The notes beneath the pieces are model-generated. The model saw only the letters and a program-made list of their open reading frames with translations. It did not search any database and was not told where the DNA came from. 64,000 nucleotides of DNA from Maribacter sp044594925 (GTDB taxonomy: Bacteria > Bacteroidota > Bacteroidia > Flavobacteriales > Flavobacteriaceae): assembly GCF_044594925.1 (NCBI RefSeq), contig NZ_CP138991.1:2170001-2234000 (forward strand), in the 5' to 3' direction. A program made the translations under genes and the position numbers. Positions 24,478 through 33,819 of this stretch are shown here, piece after piece. How positions within the stretch are numbered: position 1 is the first letter of the stretch; every line of letters starts with the position of its first letter.

Positions 24478-26496
24478 ATGAATCCACTTCTTTCCCCATT
24501 CGATACCGCACCATTTTCAGAAATTAAAAACGAGTATTTCAAACCTGCCTTTCTTAAAGCTATGGCAGATGCCAGAGCCGAGATAAATGCGATAACCTCA
24601 AATACGGTAGCACCAACTTTTGAAAACACTATAGAAGCCCTAGAGTTTTCAGGGCAACAATTAGACAGAATTTCAAGTGTTTTTTTTAATTTGAATTCTG
24701 CCGAGACCAATGAAGAAATTCAAAAAATAGCACAGGAGGTCTCCCCTTTGTTAGCAGAATTCGGAAATGATATTACCTTAAACGAATCCTTGTTCAAACG
24801 AATAAAGACTGTTTATGAAAATAAAAGCCAACTTCAACTTTCTGTAGAACAGCAAACACTACTAGAAAAAAGATACAAAAGCTTTAGTAGAAATGGAGCA
24901 AATCTTTCTGAAGATAAAAAGAAGCGACTACGGGAAATCGACGCTGAGTCTTCAAAATTAAAATTGAAGTTCGGAGAAAATATTTTAGCTGAAACCAATA
25001 AGTACCAAAAACATATTACCAACGAGGCAGATTTAAATGGTTTACCGGAAGGTGCAAAGGAAGCTGCCGCGCAGTTGGCCAAGTCAAAAGGCAAAGAAGA
25101 TGGTTGGATGTTAACGCTAGACTACCCTAGCTACATTCCCTTTATGAAATATGCCAAGAACAGGAAGTTGCGCAAAGAACTCTCCTTAGCTTTTGGAAGC
25201 AAGTCTTTTAAAGGTGATGAGCTGGACAATCAAGAAAACGTTTTAAAAATTGCCAATTTAAGACATGAACGTGCAAACCTTTTGGGTTACACCACCCATG
25301 CCCATTTTGTTTTAGAAGAACGGATGGCGGAAACACCTGAAAAAGTACATACCTTCTTAAATGAGCTATTAGAAAAAGCAAAACCAGCTGCCATAAGAGA
25401 GTTTAAACAATTAGAAGGTTTCGCCAAGAAAGAAGACGGAATCGACCGTTTGGAAAAATGGGATGGCAGTTACTATTCCGAAAAGCTAAAACAAAAATTG
25501 TTCAGTTTGGATGACGAACAGTTGAAACCCTATTTCAAATTAGAAAACGTTATTGACGGTGTCTTTCAGGTAGCGGAAAAACTTTTTGGATTACAATTTG
25601 AAGAAGTTTCGGATATAGATACCTACCATGAAGAGGTAAAAACATATCGTGTTTTTGATTTAGAGAAGAATTTCATTTCCATATTTTATGCGGATTTTCA
25701 TCCTAGAGCAGGAAAGCGCGGAGGTGCTTGGATGACGTCCTTCAAATCGCAATGGAAGAGAGACGGCGAAAATGTGCGTCCACATATTTCTAACGTATGC
25801 AATTTTACACCGTCCACACCTACAAAACCGTCCTTACTAACCTTTAACGAAGTTACCACCCTATTTCATGAATTTGGCCATGGTTTACATGGTATGCTGG
25901 CAAACACAACGTACCCAAGTCTTTCAGGAACCTCGGTCTATTGGGATTTTGTAGAGCTTCCCAGCCAAGTATTGGAGAACTGGTGTTATGAAAAAGAAGC
26001 CTTGGCCTTATTTGCCAAGCACTATGAAACAGGTGAAGTAATACCAATGGAACTCGTTCAAAAAATAAAAGATTCCGCCACCTTCCAAGAAGGAATGCAG
26101 ACCTTGAAACAACTAAGTTTTGGACTTTTAGATATGGCTTGGCATGGTACGGACCCTTCAGACATTAAGAATGTAAAGGCTTATGAAGACCAAGCATTTG
26201 CAGCTACCAATCTGTATCCAGAAACACCCGAAACTTGTATGAGTACGGCTTTCGCACATATTTTTCAGGGTGGTTACGCATCTGGGTATTATAGTTATAA
26301 ATGGGCAGAAGTGCTGGATGCCGATGCCTTTGCTTACTTTAAGGAAGAAGGTATCTTCAATAAAGAAGTAGCGACCAAATTCAAGGAACATGTACTCTCT
26401 AAAGGTGGCACGGAAAATCCTATGGTACTCTACAAACGTTTTAGAGGAGCAGAACCGAAGGTAGAAGCACTACTGGAAAGAGCAGGACTATTATAA
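24478..26496 (+). CDS. dcp: M3 family metallopeptidase (peptidyl-dipeptidase Dcp / oligopeptidase A type)
   Basis: Thimet-oligopeptidase-type protein of 672 residues. The zinc motif LFHEFGHGLHGML (His464, Glu465, His468) is preceded by a long helical region and followed by the third-ligand region YWDFVELPSQVLENW and the family signature FAHIFQGGYASGYYSYKWAEVLDADAF near the C-terminus. The N-terminus PLLSPFDTAPFSEIKNEYFKPAF matches cytoplasmic Dcp/PrlC members and has no signal peptide. It degrades short peptides, either trimming C-terminal dipeptides (Dcp) or cutting internally (PrlC); the sequence alone does not settle which. A 7-base repeat run precedes it. Confidence 0.93.
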   Translation: MNPLLSPFDTAPFSEIKNEYFKPAFLKAMADARAEINAITSNTVAPTFENTIEALEFSGQQLDRISSVFFNLNSAETNEEIQKIAQEVSPLLAEFGNDITLNESLFKRIKTVYENKSQLQLSVEQQTLLEKRYKSFSRNGANLSEDKKKRLREIDAESSKLKLKFGENILAETNKYQKHITNEADLNGLPEGAKEAAAQLAKSKGKEDGWMLTLDYPSYIPFMKYAKNRKLRKELSLAFGSKSFKGDELDNQENVLKIANLRHERANLLGYTTHAHFVLEERMAETPEKVHTFLNELLEKAKPAAIREFKQLEGFAKKEDGIDRLEKWDGSYYSEKLKQKLFSLDDEQLKPYFKLENVIDGVFQVAEKLFGLQFEEVSDIDTYHEEVKTYRVFDLEKNFISIFYADFHPRAGKRGGAWMTSFKSQWKRDGENVRPHISNVCNFTPSTPTKPSLLTFNEVTTLFHEFGHGLHGMLANTTYPSLSGTSVYWDFVELPSQVLENWCYEKEALALFAKHYETGEVIPMELVQKIKDSATFQEGMQTLKQLSFGLLDMAWHGTDPSDIKNVKAYEDQAFAATNLYPETPETCMSTAFAHIFQGGYASGYYSYKWAEVLDADAFAYFKEEGIFNKEVATKFKEHVLSKGGTENPMVLYKRFRGAEPKVEALLERAGLL

Positions 26497-26710
26497 ATAG
26501 CGAATTGACTATTAAAAAGATACCGCTTGCATATCATTAGAAATATTGGGGCTAGCAGCCGATGTTAGGTACTTTACTTCATCTTCGATTAAGTCACACA
26601 AGATGGATTCTTAGGTATTTCGAAGAACTACACTAAATTTTACTGTTACACATATATTGGTTTCGGAATTCAAGCGTTAGTTCTTAGTATACTTCAAAAC
26701 CTACTTTAAG

Positions 26711-27760
26711 ATGAGAAAACTAGTTTATATTCTAGTAATACTATTCATTTCCTCCTGTAGCACGGATACAGAGCTATTAACTGATGAAATTTTAGACAAT
26801 GAGACGACCAACGATGAAACAGCGAATGATGGTCAGAACAACGCTCCGAATTTTAATATGAGCACTTTTCAAATTCCAGAACATAGTTTAGCGGGTACTC
26901 CTATCGGTACGGTAACGGCAACCGATGCGGACCAAGATTTGCTGACCTATACTATCGAATCTAATTACGATTTAATTATTAATGAAAATACTGGAGAGTT
27001 ATCTGTAGGGGAAAATTTGCAATTAGACTTTGAGACGAACAATGAAATTCCTTTCACTGTTTCTGTTTTTGACGGAAGTACCATCGTAGATTTAAACACT
27101 GCACTTACTATAACGGATATTGATGAATACGAAGCTCTAAACCAAACTCAAAAAGATTTAGTAAGCTACTATTCTTTCCTAACCCTAAGAAAGGGTGCAA
27201 GTTCACCTCGTACAAACAACCTTAAATGGGGAGAATCTATTAGCTTGTATTTAGATGGTGCCATAACTCCAGAATATAGAGCAATGGTAACTGCGGCACT
27301 GGAAGAAATCAATGAATATTTCACGATTGGCGATTTCAATATTTCGTTAACCACGAATCAATCCGAGGCGAATGCTACGTTATATTTAGGCGATGTATCC
27401 GAAATTGAAACCTTGTGGCCGGACATTTACAATATTGCAAACGGAAGCAATAACCAAGGGTACGCTTCCACCTCTTTTTCGAATAACGTCATTAATGATG
27501 CCCGTATTTGGCTCTCTATAGATTCAGAAATACTCTTTAAGCACGAATTGGGACACGGACTTGGCCTAGGGCACTCCAACCGTTGTGATTCTAGTGAACC
27601 TGTAGGAAGTTTTATGTGCTCTACAGTATCGCCTAATCACAACATCCTACCATCCGAAGTAGAAGTACTACGCTACTTATATCACGAAGACATGCCAGCT
27701 GGTTTAAATGAGGGACAAATAGAGGATTATCTATCAAATTTCATCCTATTAGGTAACTAA
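26711..27760 (+). CDS. Lipoprotein matrixin-like metalloprotease with cadherin-like domain
   Basis: A 349-residue lipoprotein. Lipobox ISSC gives Cys16, followed by an acidic low-complexity linker (DEILDNETTNDETAND). A cadherin-like domain spans about 45-135: NMSTFQIPEHSLAGTPIGTV, ATDADQDLLTYTI, and IDFETNNEI-like motifs. The catalytic part has HELGHGLGLGHSN (His278, Glu279, His282, His288), the HExxHxxGxxH zinc motif of metzincins, and FMCS as a likely Met-turn. It is a cell-surface or periplasmic peptidase of the matrixin (M10) type; the substrate is not evident. It is followed by a convergent terminator. Confidence 0.85.
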   Translation: MRKLVYILVILFISSCSTDTELLTDEILDNETTNDETANDGQNNAPNFNMSTFQIPEHSLAGTPIGTVTATDADQDLLTYTIESNYDLIINENTGELSVGENLQLDFETNNEIPFTVSVFDGSTIVDLNTALTITDIDEYEALNQTQKDLVSYYSFLTLRKGASSPRTNNLKWGESISLYLDGAITPEYRAMVTAALEEINEYFTIGDFNISLTTNQSEANATLYLGDVSEIETLWPDIYNIANGSNNQGYASTSFSNNVINDARIWLSIDSEILFKHELGHGLGLGHSNRCDSSEPVGSFMCSTVSPNHNILPSEVEVLRYLYHEDMPAGLNEGQIEDYLSNFILLGN

Positions 27761-27778
27761 TATTCCTAATACGCAAAA

Positions 27779-27809
27779 AGCGGCCGATTATAAGAAATAA
27801 TCGGCCGCT
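27779..27809. terminator. Bidirectional terminator between convergent genes
   Basis: AGCGGCCGATTAT (27779-27791) and ATAATCGGCCGCT (27797-27809) form a perfect 13-base GC-rich stem with a 5-base loop. A TTTTT run follows on the minus strand and a short T-rich stretch on the plus strand, serving the metalloprotease gene and the MORN protein gene. Confidence 0.85.
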
Positions 27810-27838
27810 CTCATTTTAATATCAAATGACTAGATACT

Positions 27839-30406
27839 TTAGTACAAACGGTTAGGTCCAATATAATCGATATAAATATTTAGGTTTTGCATAAATACCG
27901 TTGCAGTACCAAAAGCTAGATTTTCTTTAGCGGTAAAAAGTACTTTATCGCTCTTTCCCAACAACTTCACGGTTAATGTATCCGGTTCTCTTGTCAGGAC
28001 CATGTATTCAGGATTACCCCTAACATTTCCACCGGTAAGCATAACCGTACCATCTTTTAGCTTTCCCTTCTCAAATACAGCACTGTATCGTTCCTTTCCT
28101 TCTAAATCATAACTCACAACTGTACCGTCCAGATAAGTACCCTTTACGGTATAGGTAAGTCTTTTTTTGTCCGTATCATTATAAAAGGCTGTGGTTTCAG
28201 TTTCCTTTCCATCCACATAACTAGAAATTCTTTTTCCATTATCGTCATAACTTATACGTTTTACGAGCATACCTCCACTATAGGTTTCAGTTACGGGTTT
28301 TCTAGTATTAAATTTGGTCACAACCCTTGTTCCTTCAAATGGTATGCCCTCCTTGTACGTCATTTCACTTACCAGCTCCCCTTCTTTGTCATAGTAGCGT
28401 GCTTTTCCGTTTAGCTGCCCATTATCATAAATTTCAGTTTTAACTAGTTCACCATCATAATCATTATACGTGAAAAGACCATTCTCTTTATCATTCGTAA
28501 AATTTCCTTCTTCCAAAATACTTTGGTCGTAATCGTATTTTTTATAAGCCCCATTTCGTTTACCATCCTCAATTGTATAACTAAGCCTTTGTTTTACATC
28601 ATAATAAGTACCTTTCCAAGGCTTACCGCCTTTAAAAGTAACTTTACCTAATAAGTTAGCTTCACGGTCATAAAAAGATGCACAACAACTGGCATCAATA
28701 TCCTCCACCAGTACTGGAATAATTTGACCATATGGTGCATTTTTACCATAGTCGTAACGCAGTAGTCGTATTTGCTCACCATCTTTGCGTGTTTCCATGG
28801 ATTTTACTTGATCGGAATCACCAAAAAATTCATAGACCGTTCCTTCTTTGGTCTTAAAGTTGTACTCCCCTAAGACCTTTTCTTCCATATCATAAAAAAT
28901 ACCCGTCGTCTTATCATACCCCTCAAATCCTATTTCGCTCTGTTTCTTTCCATTACTATAAAATTTAATTTCCTTAGTTCTCTTATAACCACTTGGTTCA
29001 TAAAGCTCTACTCTTTTGAAGGTTGCATTTTGTTCATCACCTATTTGACGTTTTCTATAACTAGTCCGTTGGATTACAAAACCATTTTCATAATGCTCAA
29101 TAGCGCTAATATCCCCTTCGTAATCAATAGTGAAACGATCACCGTTCATTGCCTTTGGATACCCATTGTCATCCTTTAAGTTTAATACTCCCAAAACTGT
29201 CCCATCTTTGGCGTAGTAAGTTTCTTTAGTAAGTGTCTTTTCACTGAACACGATGTCCGTATTAAAATAGTCGTTTACCTCAACTACCAACTTCCCGTCT
29301 TTATAAGTAATTTTTCTATCTCCGATTATTTCCGTGCCGTTTATAGGAGTCCAATTATTGTAAACCATTCTGGCAATTTCTTTGCCTTCTTCGTCATAAC
29401 TAATTTGAAGGTCTTTGGCACCATCGGTATAACTGGTGCTACTCATTAGTTTCTGGTTTTCATAAAACTTTTCCTCTTTTGTCATTTTTCCAGCACTGTA
29501 TTCCCTGATACTCTTTATAAGTTCTGCCTTGTACTCCTTATAACTGGTATAAAATTGATACTCCTTACCATCCACAGGCTTTAAGTAATTATTTTCATAG
29601 GTATAGCTCATTTGCCCAATTACTTCTCCTTGAGGGTTGTAGAAGGTTTTAGAAAGCCCAATCTCCGAATTAAATTCCTCTCGCACTTGGTCTTTACAAT
29701 AGTAAAAGGTTGTACCAATAGCTTTCCCGTTGGTATAATATGAAATCTGCATAGGGCGCATAGGTATTTTATAGTAAGACACTTCCAAGCCTTCAATATC
29801 ATTGTTGGGCAAAAGCTTACGAGCCCCAATAAATTCTCCTTTAACATCAAAATATTTGATAAGCACGTCATATGTTTTACCCACACTGTAACGCTCGTAA
29901 CGGACCCCTTTTATATCTGTTTCGTAAATAATATTTATGGTAGTATCGCCAATTATCTCCGTGTAATATCTTCTATTGTTGCCAAAATTGCTATTGGTCT
30001 TTCCAGAAACTATTCTCCCATTCTTAAATTGCGCTCTTAACTTTTTACCGTTCAGGGTGGAAATGTATTCTCCATTCAATCGATTATTGGCATAAGTACC
30101 CTGCTGCAGGATACTTCCATCTTCATTGTACCAAGTTACTTTACCTTCCCAAAAATCTTTATCGGCTTTTGAAGAAGTTCCGCTCATCTGAAGTTTACCA
30201 GAGCGATAAAAATCTTCGGTTCTGTAGAGATTTCCTTCCTTCTTTATGGGTGGTCGAAAAAAAACTGCACTATCCTTGACTGTAGTTTTCCATTTGGAAT
30301 CATAGTATATAGTATCGTTTTGCGCAATAATCTCACCTCCTCCTAAGAAAATACCAACGAAAGACAATATGATAAATAGCTTAAAGGATAAATTCATAAT
30401 CTTCAT
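27839..30406 (-). CDS. Secreted MORN-repeat (YwqK-like) protein
   Basis: An 855-residue secreted protein: the signal peptide ends near EIIAQ (about residue 29). The rest is about 25 MORN_2-type repeats of 20-25 residues, such as EGKVTWYNEDGSILQQGTYA, NGKARYYDKEGELVSEMTY and KTGIFYDMEEKVLGEYNF. Automated annotation tends to call such proteins toxin-antitoxin YwqK family antitoxin, but no toxin gene is next to it and the protein is exported, so that name is not supported here. A TACTTTTG promoter element is at 30447-30454. It is divergent from the TMEM175-like gene. Function unknown. Confidence 0.8.
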   Translation of the reverse strand: MKIMNLSFKLFIILSFVGIFLGGGEIIAQNDTIYYDSKWKTTVKDSAVFFRPPIKKEGNLYRTEDFYRSGKLQMSGTSSKADKDFWEGKVTWYNEDGSILQQGTYANNRLNGEYISTLNGKKLRAQFKNGRIVSGKTNSNFGNNRRYYTEIIGDTTINIIYETDIKGVRYERYSVGKTYDVLIKYFDVKGEFIGARKLLPNNDIEGLEVSYYKIPMRPMQISYYTNGKAIGTTFYYCKDQVREEFNSEIGLSKTFYNPQGEVIGQMSYTYENNYLKPVDGKEYQFYTSYKEYKAELIKSIREYSAGKMTKEEKFYENQKLMSSTSYTDGAKDLQISYDEEGKEIARMVYNNWTPINGTEIIGDRKITYKDGKLVVEVNDYFNTDIVFSEKTLTKETYYAKDGTVLGVLNLKDDNGYPKAMNGDRFTIDYEGDISAIEHYENGFVIQRTSYRKRQIGDEQNATFKRVELYEPSGYKRTKEIKFYSNGKKQSEIGFEGYDKTTGIFYDMEEKVLGEYNFKTKEGTVYEFFGDSDQVKSMETRKDGEQIRLLRYDYGKNAPYGQIIPVLVEDIDASCCASFYDREANLLGKVTFKGGKPWKGTYYDVKQRLSYTIEDGKRNGAYKKYDYDQSILEEGNFTNDKENGLFTYNDYDGELVKTEIYDNGQLNGKARYYDKEGELVSEMTYKEGIPFEGTRVVTKFNTRKPVTETYSGGMLVKRISYDDNGKRISSYVDGKETETTAFYNDTDKKRLTYTVKGTYLDGTVVSYDLEGKERYSAVFEKGKLKDGTVMLTGGNVRGNPEYMVLTREPDTLTVKLLGKSDKVLFTAKENLAFGTATVFMQNLNIYIDYIGPNRLY

Positions 30407-30446
30407 AATTACAGTTTTGCTAAATGGTAATTCATTCTATTTGAAA

Positions 30447-30454
30447 CAAAAGTA
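30447..30454 (-). promoter_or_regulatory. Promoter -7 element for the MORN-repeat gene
   Basis: The minus strand reads TACTTTTG, an exact TAnnTTTG match, about 40 bases before the ATG. A GTTTA stretch about 20 bases upstream is a weak -33 element. Confidence 0.45.
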
Positions 30455-30535
30455 ACGCCCCTTTTTTTAAACTATATCCCTAGATTCAGGTATTTTAGTT
30501 TAGTATCTTGTAATTTAGAAACTAAAGAACCATAA

Positions 30536-31162
30536 ATGCCACATTCTTTTTTATTTGATAAAGGTCGCGTAGCCTCTTTTTGCGATGCTGTTTTCTCTAT
30601 AGCAATGACCCTTTTAATATTAGAAATTGAAGTCCCTAGTGTTGAAGTGCTCTACGAAAATGATTTTTCAGCTGTTCTAGCAAATAGAATACCTAGCTTC
30701 ATAGGATTCTTGGTCAGTTTTATGGTCATTGCCCTTTATTGGGTAAGTCACCTAAGAATCTACAGGTATATTACGGTATTGACCGAGAAATTAATATGGT
30801 TGAATATTATCTTATTACTATTCGTTGTTTTCCTTCCCTTTTCGACAGCTCTCTATGTGGGTGACTTCTTTGGTACTGCTCCCTTTATCTTCTATTGTAT
30901 GAATCTAGTGCTTTTAGGTTTGTTCAACTTTATTTTAATACGGGCCATTGCAAAAAAAGAATTAGGGAATAATGGAATGACGAAAAGCATTGGCAATTGG
31001 TTGCAGTTTAGGTCTTTAACAGCAGTTTTTGTTTGGGCACTTGCAGCGGCCCTTGCTATAGTATTTCCTACTTTAGCTCGAATCATTTTCGTTCTCATAT
31101 TTGTAATTCAGATTTTTGGCGACCGGTACTTTAAGAAAAAAATCGCTATAGATGAACAGTGA
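30536..31162 (+). CDS. TMEM175-type potassium channel protein (DUF1211)
   Basis: A 208-residue membrane protein with six hydrophobic segments. The first helix carries RVASFCDAVFSIAMTLLILE (from Arg11), the hallmark of the TMEM175/DUF1211 family, whose bacterial members form tetrameric potassium channels with six helices. The usual signature is RxxxFSDA; here Cys replaces the Ser (FCDA). The end RYFKKKIAIDEQ is a short cytoplasmic tail. The next gene, a methyltransferase, starts 11 bases before this stop. Channel function follows from family knowledge; the effect of the Cys is unknown. Confidence 0.85.
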   Translation: MPHSFLFDKGRVASFCDAVFSIAMTLLILEIEVPSVEVLYENDFSAVLANRIPSFIGFLVSFMVIALYWVSHLRIYRYITVLTEKLIWLNIILLLFVVFLPFSTALYVGDFFGTAPFIFYCMNLVLLGLFNFILIRAIAKKELGNNGMTKSIGNWLQFRSLTAVFVWALAAALAIVFPTLARIIFVLIFVIQIFGDRYFKKKIAIDEQ

Positions 31163-31880
31163 GGATTATAACGCGCTTATCGCCTATCATTACCAGTCAT
31201 ACAGACCTCCACTGCACGCTATTATTCTAAAAAACTATTTATCAGAAAAGAAATTTGATTATGGTTTGGATATTGGTTGTGGCACCGGAAAATCTACCGT
31301 GGCGTTAAAACAATTTTGTAAAGAAACTGTAGGCGTTGACCCGAGCAAGGCTATGTTAGCAAAAACAGCACCAGAACAAGGTATTACCTATGAATATTTC
31401 AATGGTTTACAACTACATCATAAAAAAGATTCCTATGATGTAATTACTTTGGCTGGTTCTTGGTGGTACGGAAAGTCGCAGACCTTACTCAATGACATAG
31501 TGAAGGTCGGGCGTAGAGGTGCACCGGTATTTCTATACGATTTTGAGATTCTCCTTGCGCCGATTTACCAGAAATTACAGCTAAAGCTACATTCGCATAT
31601 TACAGATTACGACCATTTTATTGATTTTAACGGTTTCAACATGGAAGGTTTACAGTTCATTTCAAAAGTTTCCGATGAAGTCCTTTTAAAAGTTACGGCG
31701 CAGGAGTTAGCGCATTTAATCTGTTCTGAACAGGCAGTCTTAAAGCTACTGCAGTTAAAATTTGATGATAGTCATCCGTTCAAAAAACTAGTCAATGAAC
31801 TTGAAAACAGCTATAAGGGGAAAAATATTGAACTTCTTGCAAGAACCTTTAGTACTAGTTATAAAATAGTGAAACGCTAA
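31152..31880 (+). CDS. Class I SAM-dependent methyltransferase
   Basis: A 242-residue methyltransferase with motif I GLDIGCGTGKSTVALKQF (Asp40-Gly44), the acidic residue after the next strand in TVGVDPSKAML, and FDVITLAGS-like strand 4 (YDVITLAGSWWYG). It binds S-adenosylmethionine; the methyl acceptor cannot be read from sequence. The start at 31152 overlaps the TMEM175-like gene by 11 bases and both are transcribed together. There is no signal peptide. Confidence 0.8.
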   Translation: MNSEDYNALIAYHYQSYRPPLHAIILKNYLSEKKFDYGLDIGCGTGKSTVALKQFCKETVGVDPSKAMLAKTAPEQGITYEYFNGLQLHHKKDSYDVITLAGSWWYGKSQTLLNDIVKVGRRGAPVFLYDFEILLAPIYQKLQLKLHSHITDYDHFIDFNGFNMEGLQFISKVSDEVLLKVTAQELAHLICSEQAVLKLLQLKFDDSHPFKKLVNELENSYKGKNIELLARTFSTSYKIVKR

Positions 31881-31991
31881 GTACTTCACAGACTAAAACC
31901 TAAGGAACCACCACTGTGATAAAAACACCACTATTATTACTCACAACGACCGGAGCTATTTAATTTTATAAAGTGCAGTTATCTCCGTATT

Positions 31992-33134
31992 TTATCTCTC
32001 GCTACGTTCTTCGGGCAACAAATCGTTTTTAAAAGGATTTTTGACAAAAGGGTAAGCAAACTGCCGAAGAAATCCTTTTGGGAAAGAGGCATCTACAAGA
32101 CCGGTACCTTTTGGCCATTCATTACCGGGCAAGTAATACGTTCCAAAAAGTTTGTCTATAAACGGAAAAACAACGGCAAAGTTATTGCCGTAATGCTCAG
32201 GCTCTTGGCAATGGTGCCAATGGTGGTATTGCGGTGTGGTGATAATGTATTTTAAGAATCCAAAATTGATTCTAGTATTTGCATGTATGAATACGGCATG
32301 TATGGCGATAAAAACGATATAGACATTAAACGTCAAGGTCGAAAAACCTAAAACGTACAAAGGCAGATAAGACATACTACGGGTAAAGAAAATATCGATA
32401 AAATGGGTGCGAGAACCTGCAAGCCAATCCATATTTTCGGTGGAATGGTGAATGGAATGGAAACGCCATAGAAAGTAGTGCGAATGAAAAATGCGATGCG
32501 CTACATACTGGAACAAATCGGTTACCACCAAGGCCATTAAAAGTTCTACGATAAAAGGCAGGTCGTTTACCCACTGATGAACGCCCTCAAGGTTCATCCA
32601 ACCAAAAAAAGCAACCGCAGGTTTTTTTGTCAACACCCCAAATAATTGAATCGCCAAATGACTGATGCCAAAATACACTAAATCGGTTCGCCACTCGGGA
32701 TGGAATTTAGATTGCAGTTTGTTTTTCGGAAAAACCAATTCAATAGGCACAAAAATCAACACCATTACAAGTAAATCAAGAATTAACCAATCGAGACCGA
32801 GACTCCAGTTCATCTTCTCCACGGCCCTACCTTCAACGGTCATACCACCCAAGAGTACTGCCAAGGCACCTAAGACCACCCCAACAACAGCGTACTTCTT
32901 ATTTTTGGATAGCAGCAAACTCACTAGAGCAAAAAGGAAGGTGGCAATAATACCGCCCAGCATTATGTTTTCTGCCATTTCCGCTGTGTAGACCTCTCTA
33001 AATTCTGGCGTAGTCAATTCTTCTGGAAACTTAAAACACAACATGCTCGCTAGTGATGACAAGCCCAAAAAAATGGAAATTGCACCACTAATTCTACCTT
33101 CTCCGACGCGCATGCGTTTTCTTTTACTTGTCAT
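31992..33134 (-). CDS. Sterol desaturase / fatty acid hydroxylase family membrane protein
   Basis: A 380-residue membrane di-iron protein. Histidine boxes typical of the family are present: HRIFH with HSHYFLWRFHSIHHS in the middle and YHHWHHCQEPEHYGNNFA near the C-terminus. The first 150 residues hold four to five hydrophobic segments that are not part of the catalytic core. Enzymes of the family use oxygen to hydroxylate or desaturate lipids; in flavobacteria the substrate is often a membrane lipid or carotenoid. It converges with the methyltransferase gene, separated by 111 bases with no terminator I trust. Confidence 0.9.
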   Translation of the reverse strand: MTSKRKRMRVGEGRISGAISIFLGLSSLASMLCFKFPEELTTPEFREVYTAEMAENIMLGGIIATFLFALVSLLLSKNKKYAVVGVVLGALAVLLGGMTVEGRAVEKMNWSLGLDWLILDLLVMVLIFVPIELVFPKNKLQSKFHPEWRTDLVYFGISHLAIQLFGVLTKKPAVAFFGWMNLEGVHQWVNDLPFIVELLMALVVTDLFQYVAHRIFHSHYFLWRFHSIHHSTENMDWLAGSRTHFIDIFFTRSMSYLPLYVLGFSTLTFNVYIVFIAIHAVFIHANTRINFGFLKYIITTPQYHHWHHCQEPEHYGNNFAVVFPFIDKLFGTYYLPGNEWPKGTGLVDASFPKGFLRQFAYPFVKNPFKNDLLPEERSER

Positions 33135-33285
33135 TACTTTATTTATTATGAATTATTATGGTACGATTACAAACGCTTCTGAATTGATAAAAATTGTCTT
33201 TATATCGTAGCACACTTAAGGTTATCTTCTATTGTTACGCGGTATCGTTTCAATTATTGAAATATCCATTAATTCGCAATTCAAA

Positions 33286-33795
33286 TTAGGGAACCTCGAT
33301 AAAGAATTTTTCCTCAAGAGGTTGCTCTAACCAAAAGGTTTCTCCAAAAAACCAATACGGCCTGTCCTCATATAAAGATCGATAATCTCCCCAGTAATAC
33401 ACAAAGGGATAGGTTTGTTGTTTTTCCTCACTGAATACCGTACCGTACAAATAGGCAGCAGTAGTTCCACTAACGCCTCCGGTTATAAAGTTTGCAAGGT
33501 CAAAGGTGACAGTAGTACCTACGGGCAAATCCACTATCTTTTTTAAGTTTGCTTGTAGTCCAAAAATAGTTCCGTCTTCAAGCACGTAAGGATAGTTTTC
33601 ATTTGGCGCCGTAATTGGGTGCTCAAAAATTATTGTCCTTTTTACGGTCTTCACAGGCCTATTCATCAGTTCAGCGAACGGAGCTACATCTGAAACATCT
33701 TTGGTTTTTGGCGTCAATACCATGTAGACGTATAGTATAAAGAGACCAATACCTAAAATTCCGGCAATTGCACATCCTATGATAACTTTTCTCAT
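33286..33795 (-). CDS. Single-pass membrane protein of unknown function
   Basis: A 169-residue protein with an N-terminal anchor (VIIGCAIAGILGIGLFILYVYMVL) and a periplasmic part (about residues 35-169) with beta character (PVKTVKRTIIFEHPITAPNENYPYVLEDG, TVTFDLANFITGG). No motif recognised. It follows the LRR-DUF1963 gene on the same strand after 24 bases and is the last gene of a four-gene leftward run beginning near 37974. Confidence 0.65.
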   Translation of the reverse strand: MRKVIIGCAIAGILGIGLFILYVYMVLTPKTKDVSDVAPFAELMNRPVKTVKRTIIFEHPITAPNENYPYVLEDGTIFGLQANLKKIVDLPVGTTVTFDLANFITGGVSGTTAAYLYGTVFSEEKQQTYPFVYYWGDYRSLYEDRPYWFFGETFWLEQPLEEKFFIEVP

Positions 33796-33819
33796 TTTAT
33801 CTCGTTTTTAACTCTTTGG

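Noticed and set aside
27839..30406. YwqK-type MORN protein as antitoxin of a toxin-antitoxin system
   Set aside because: The protein has a signal peptide and no toxin gene lies beside it; the name comes from the repeat family only.
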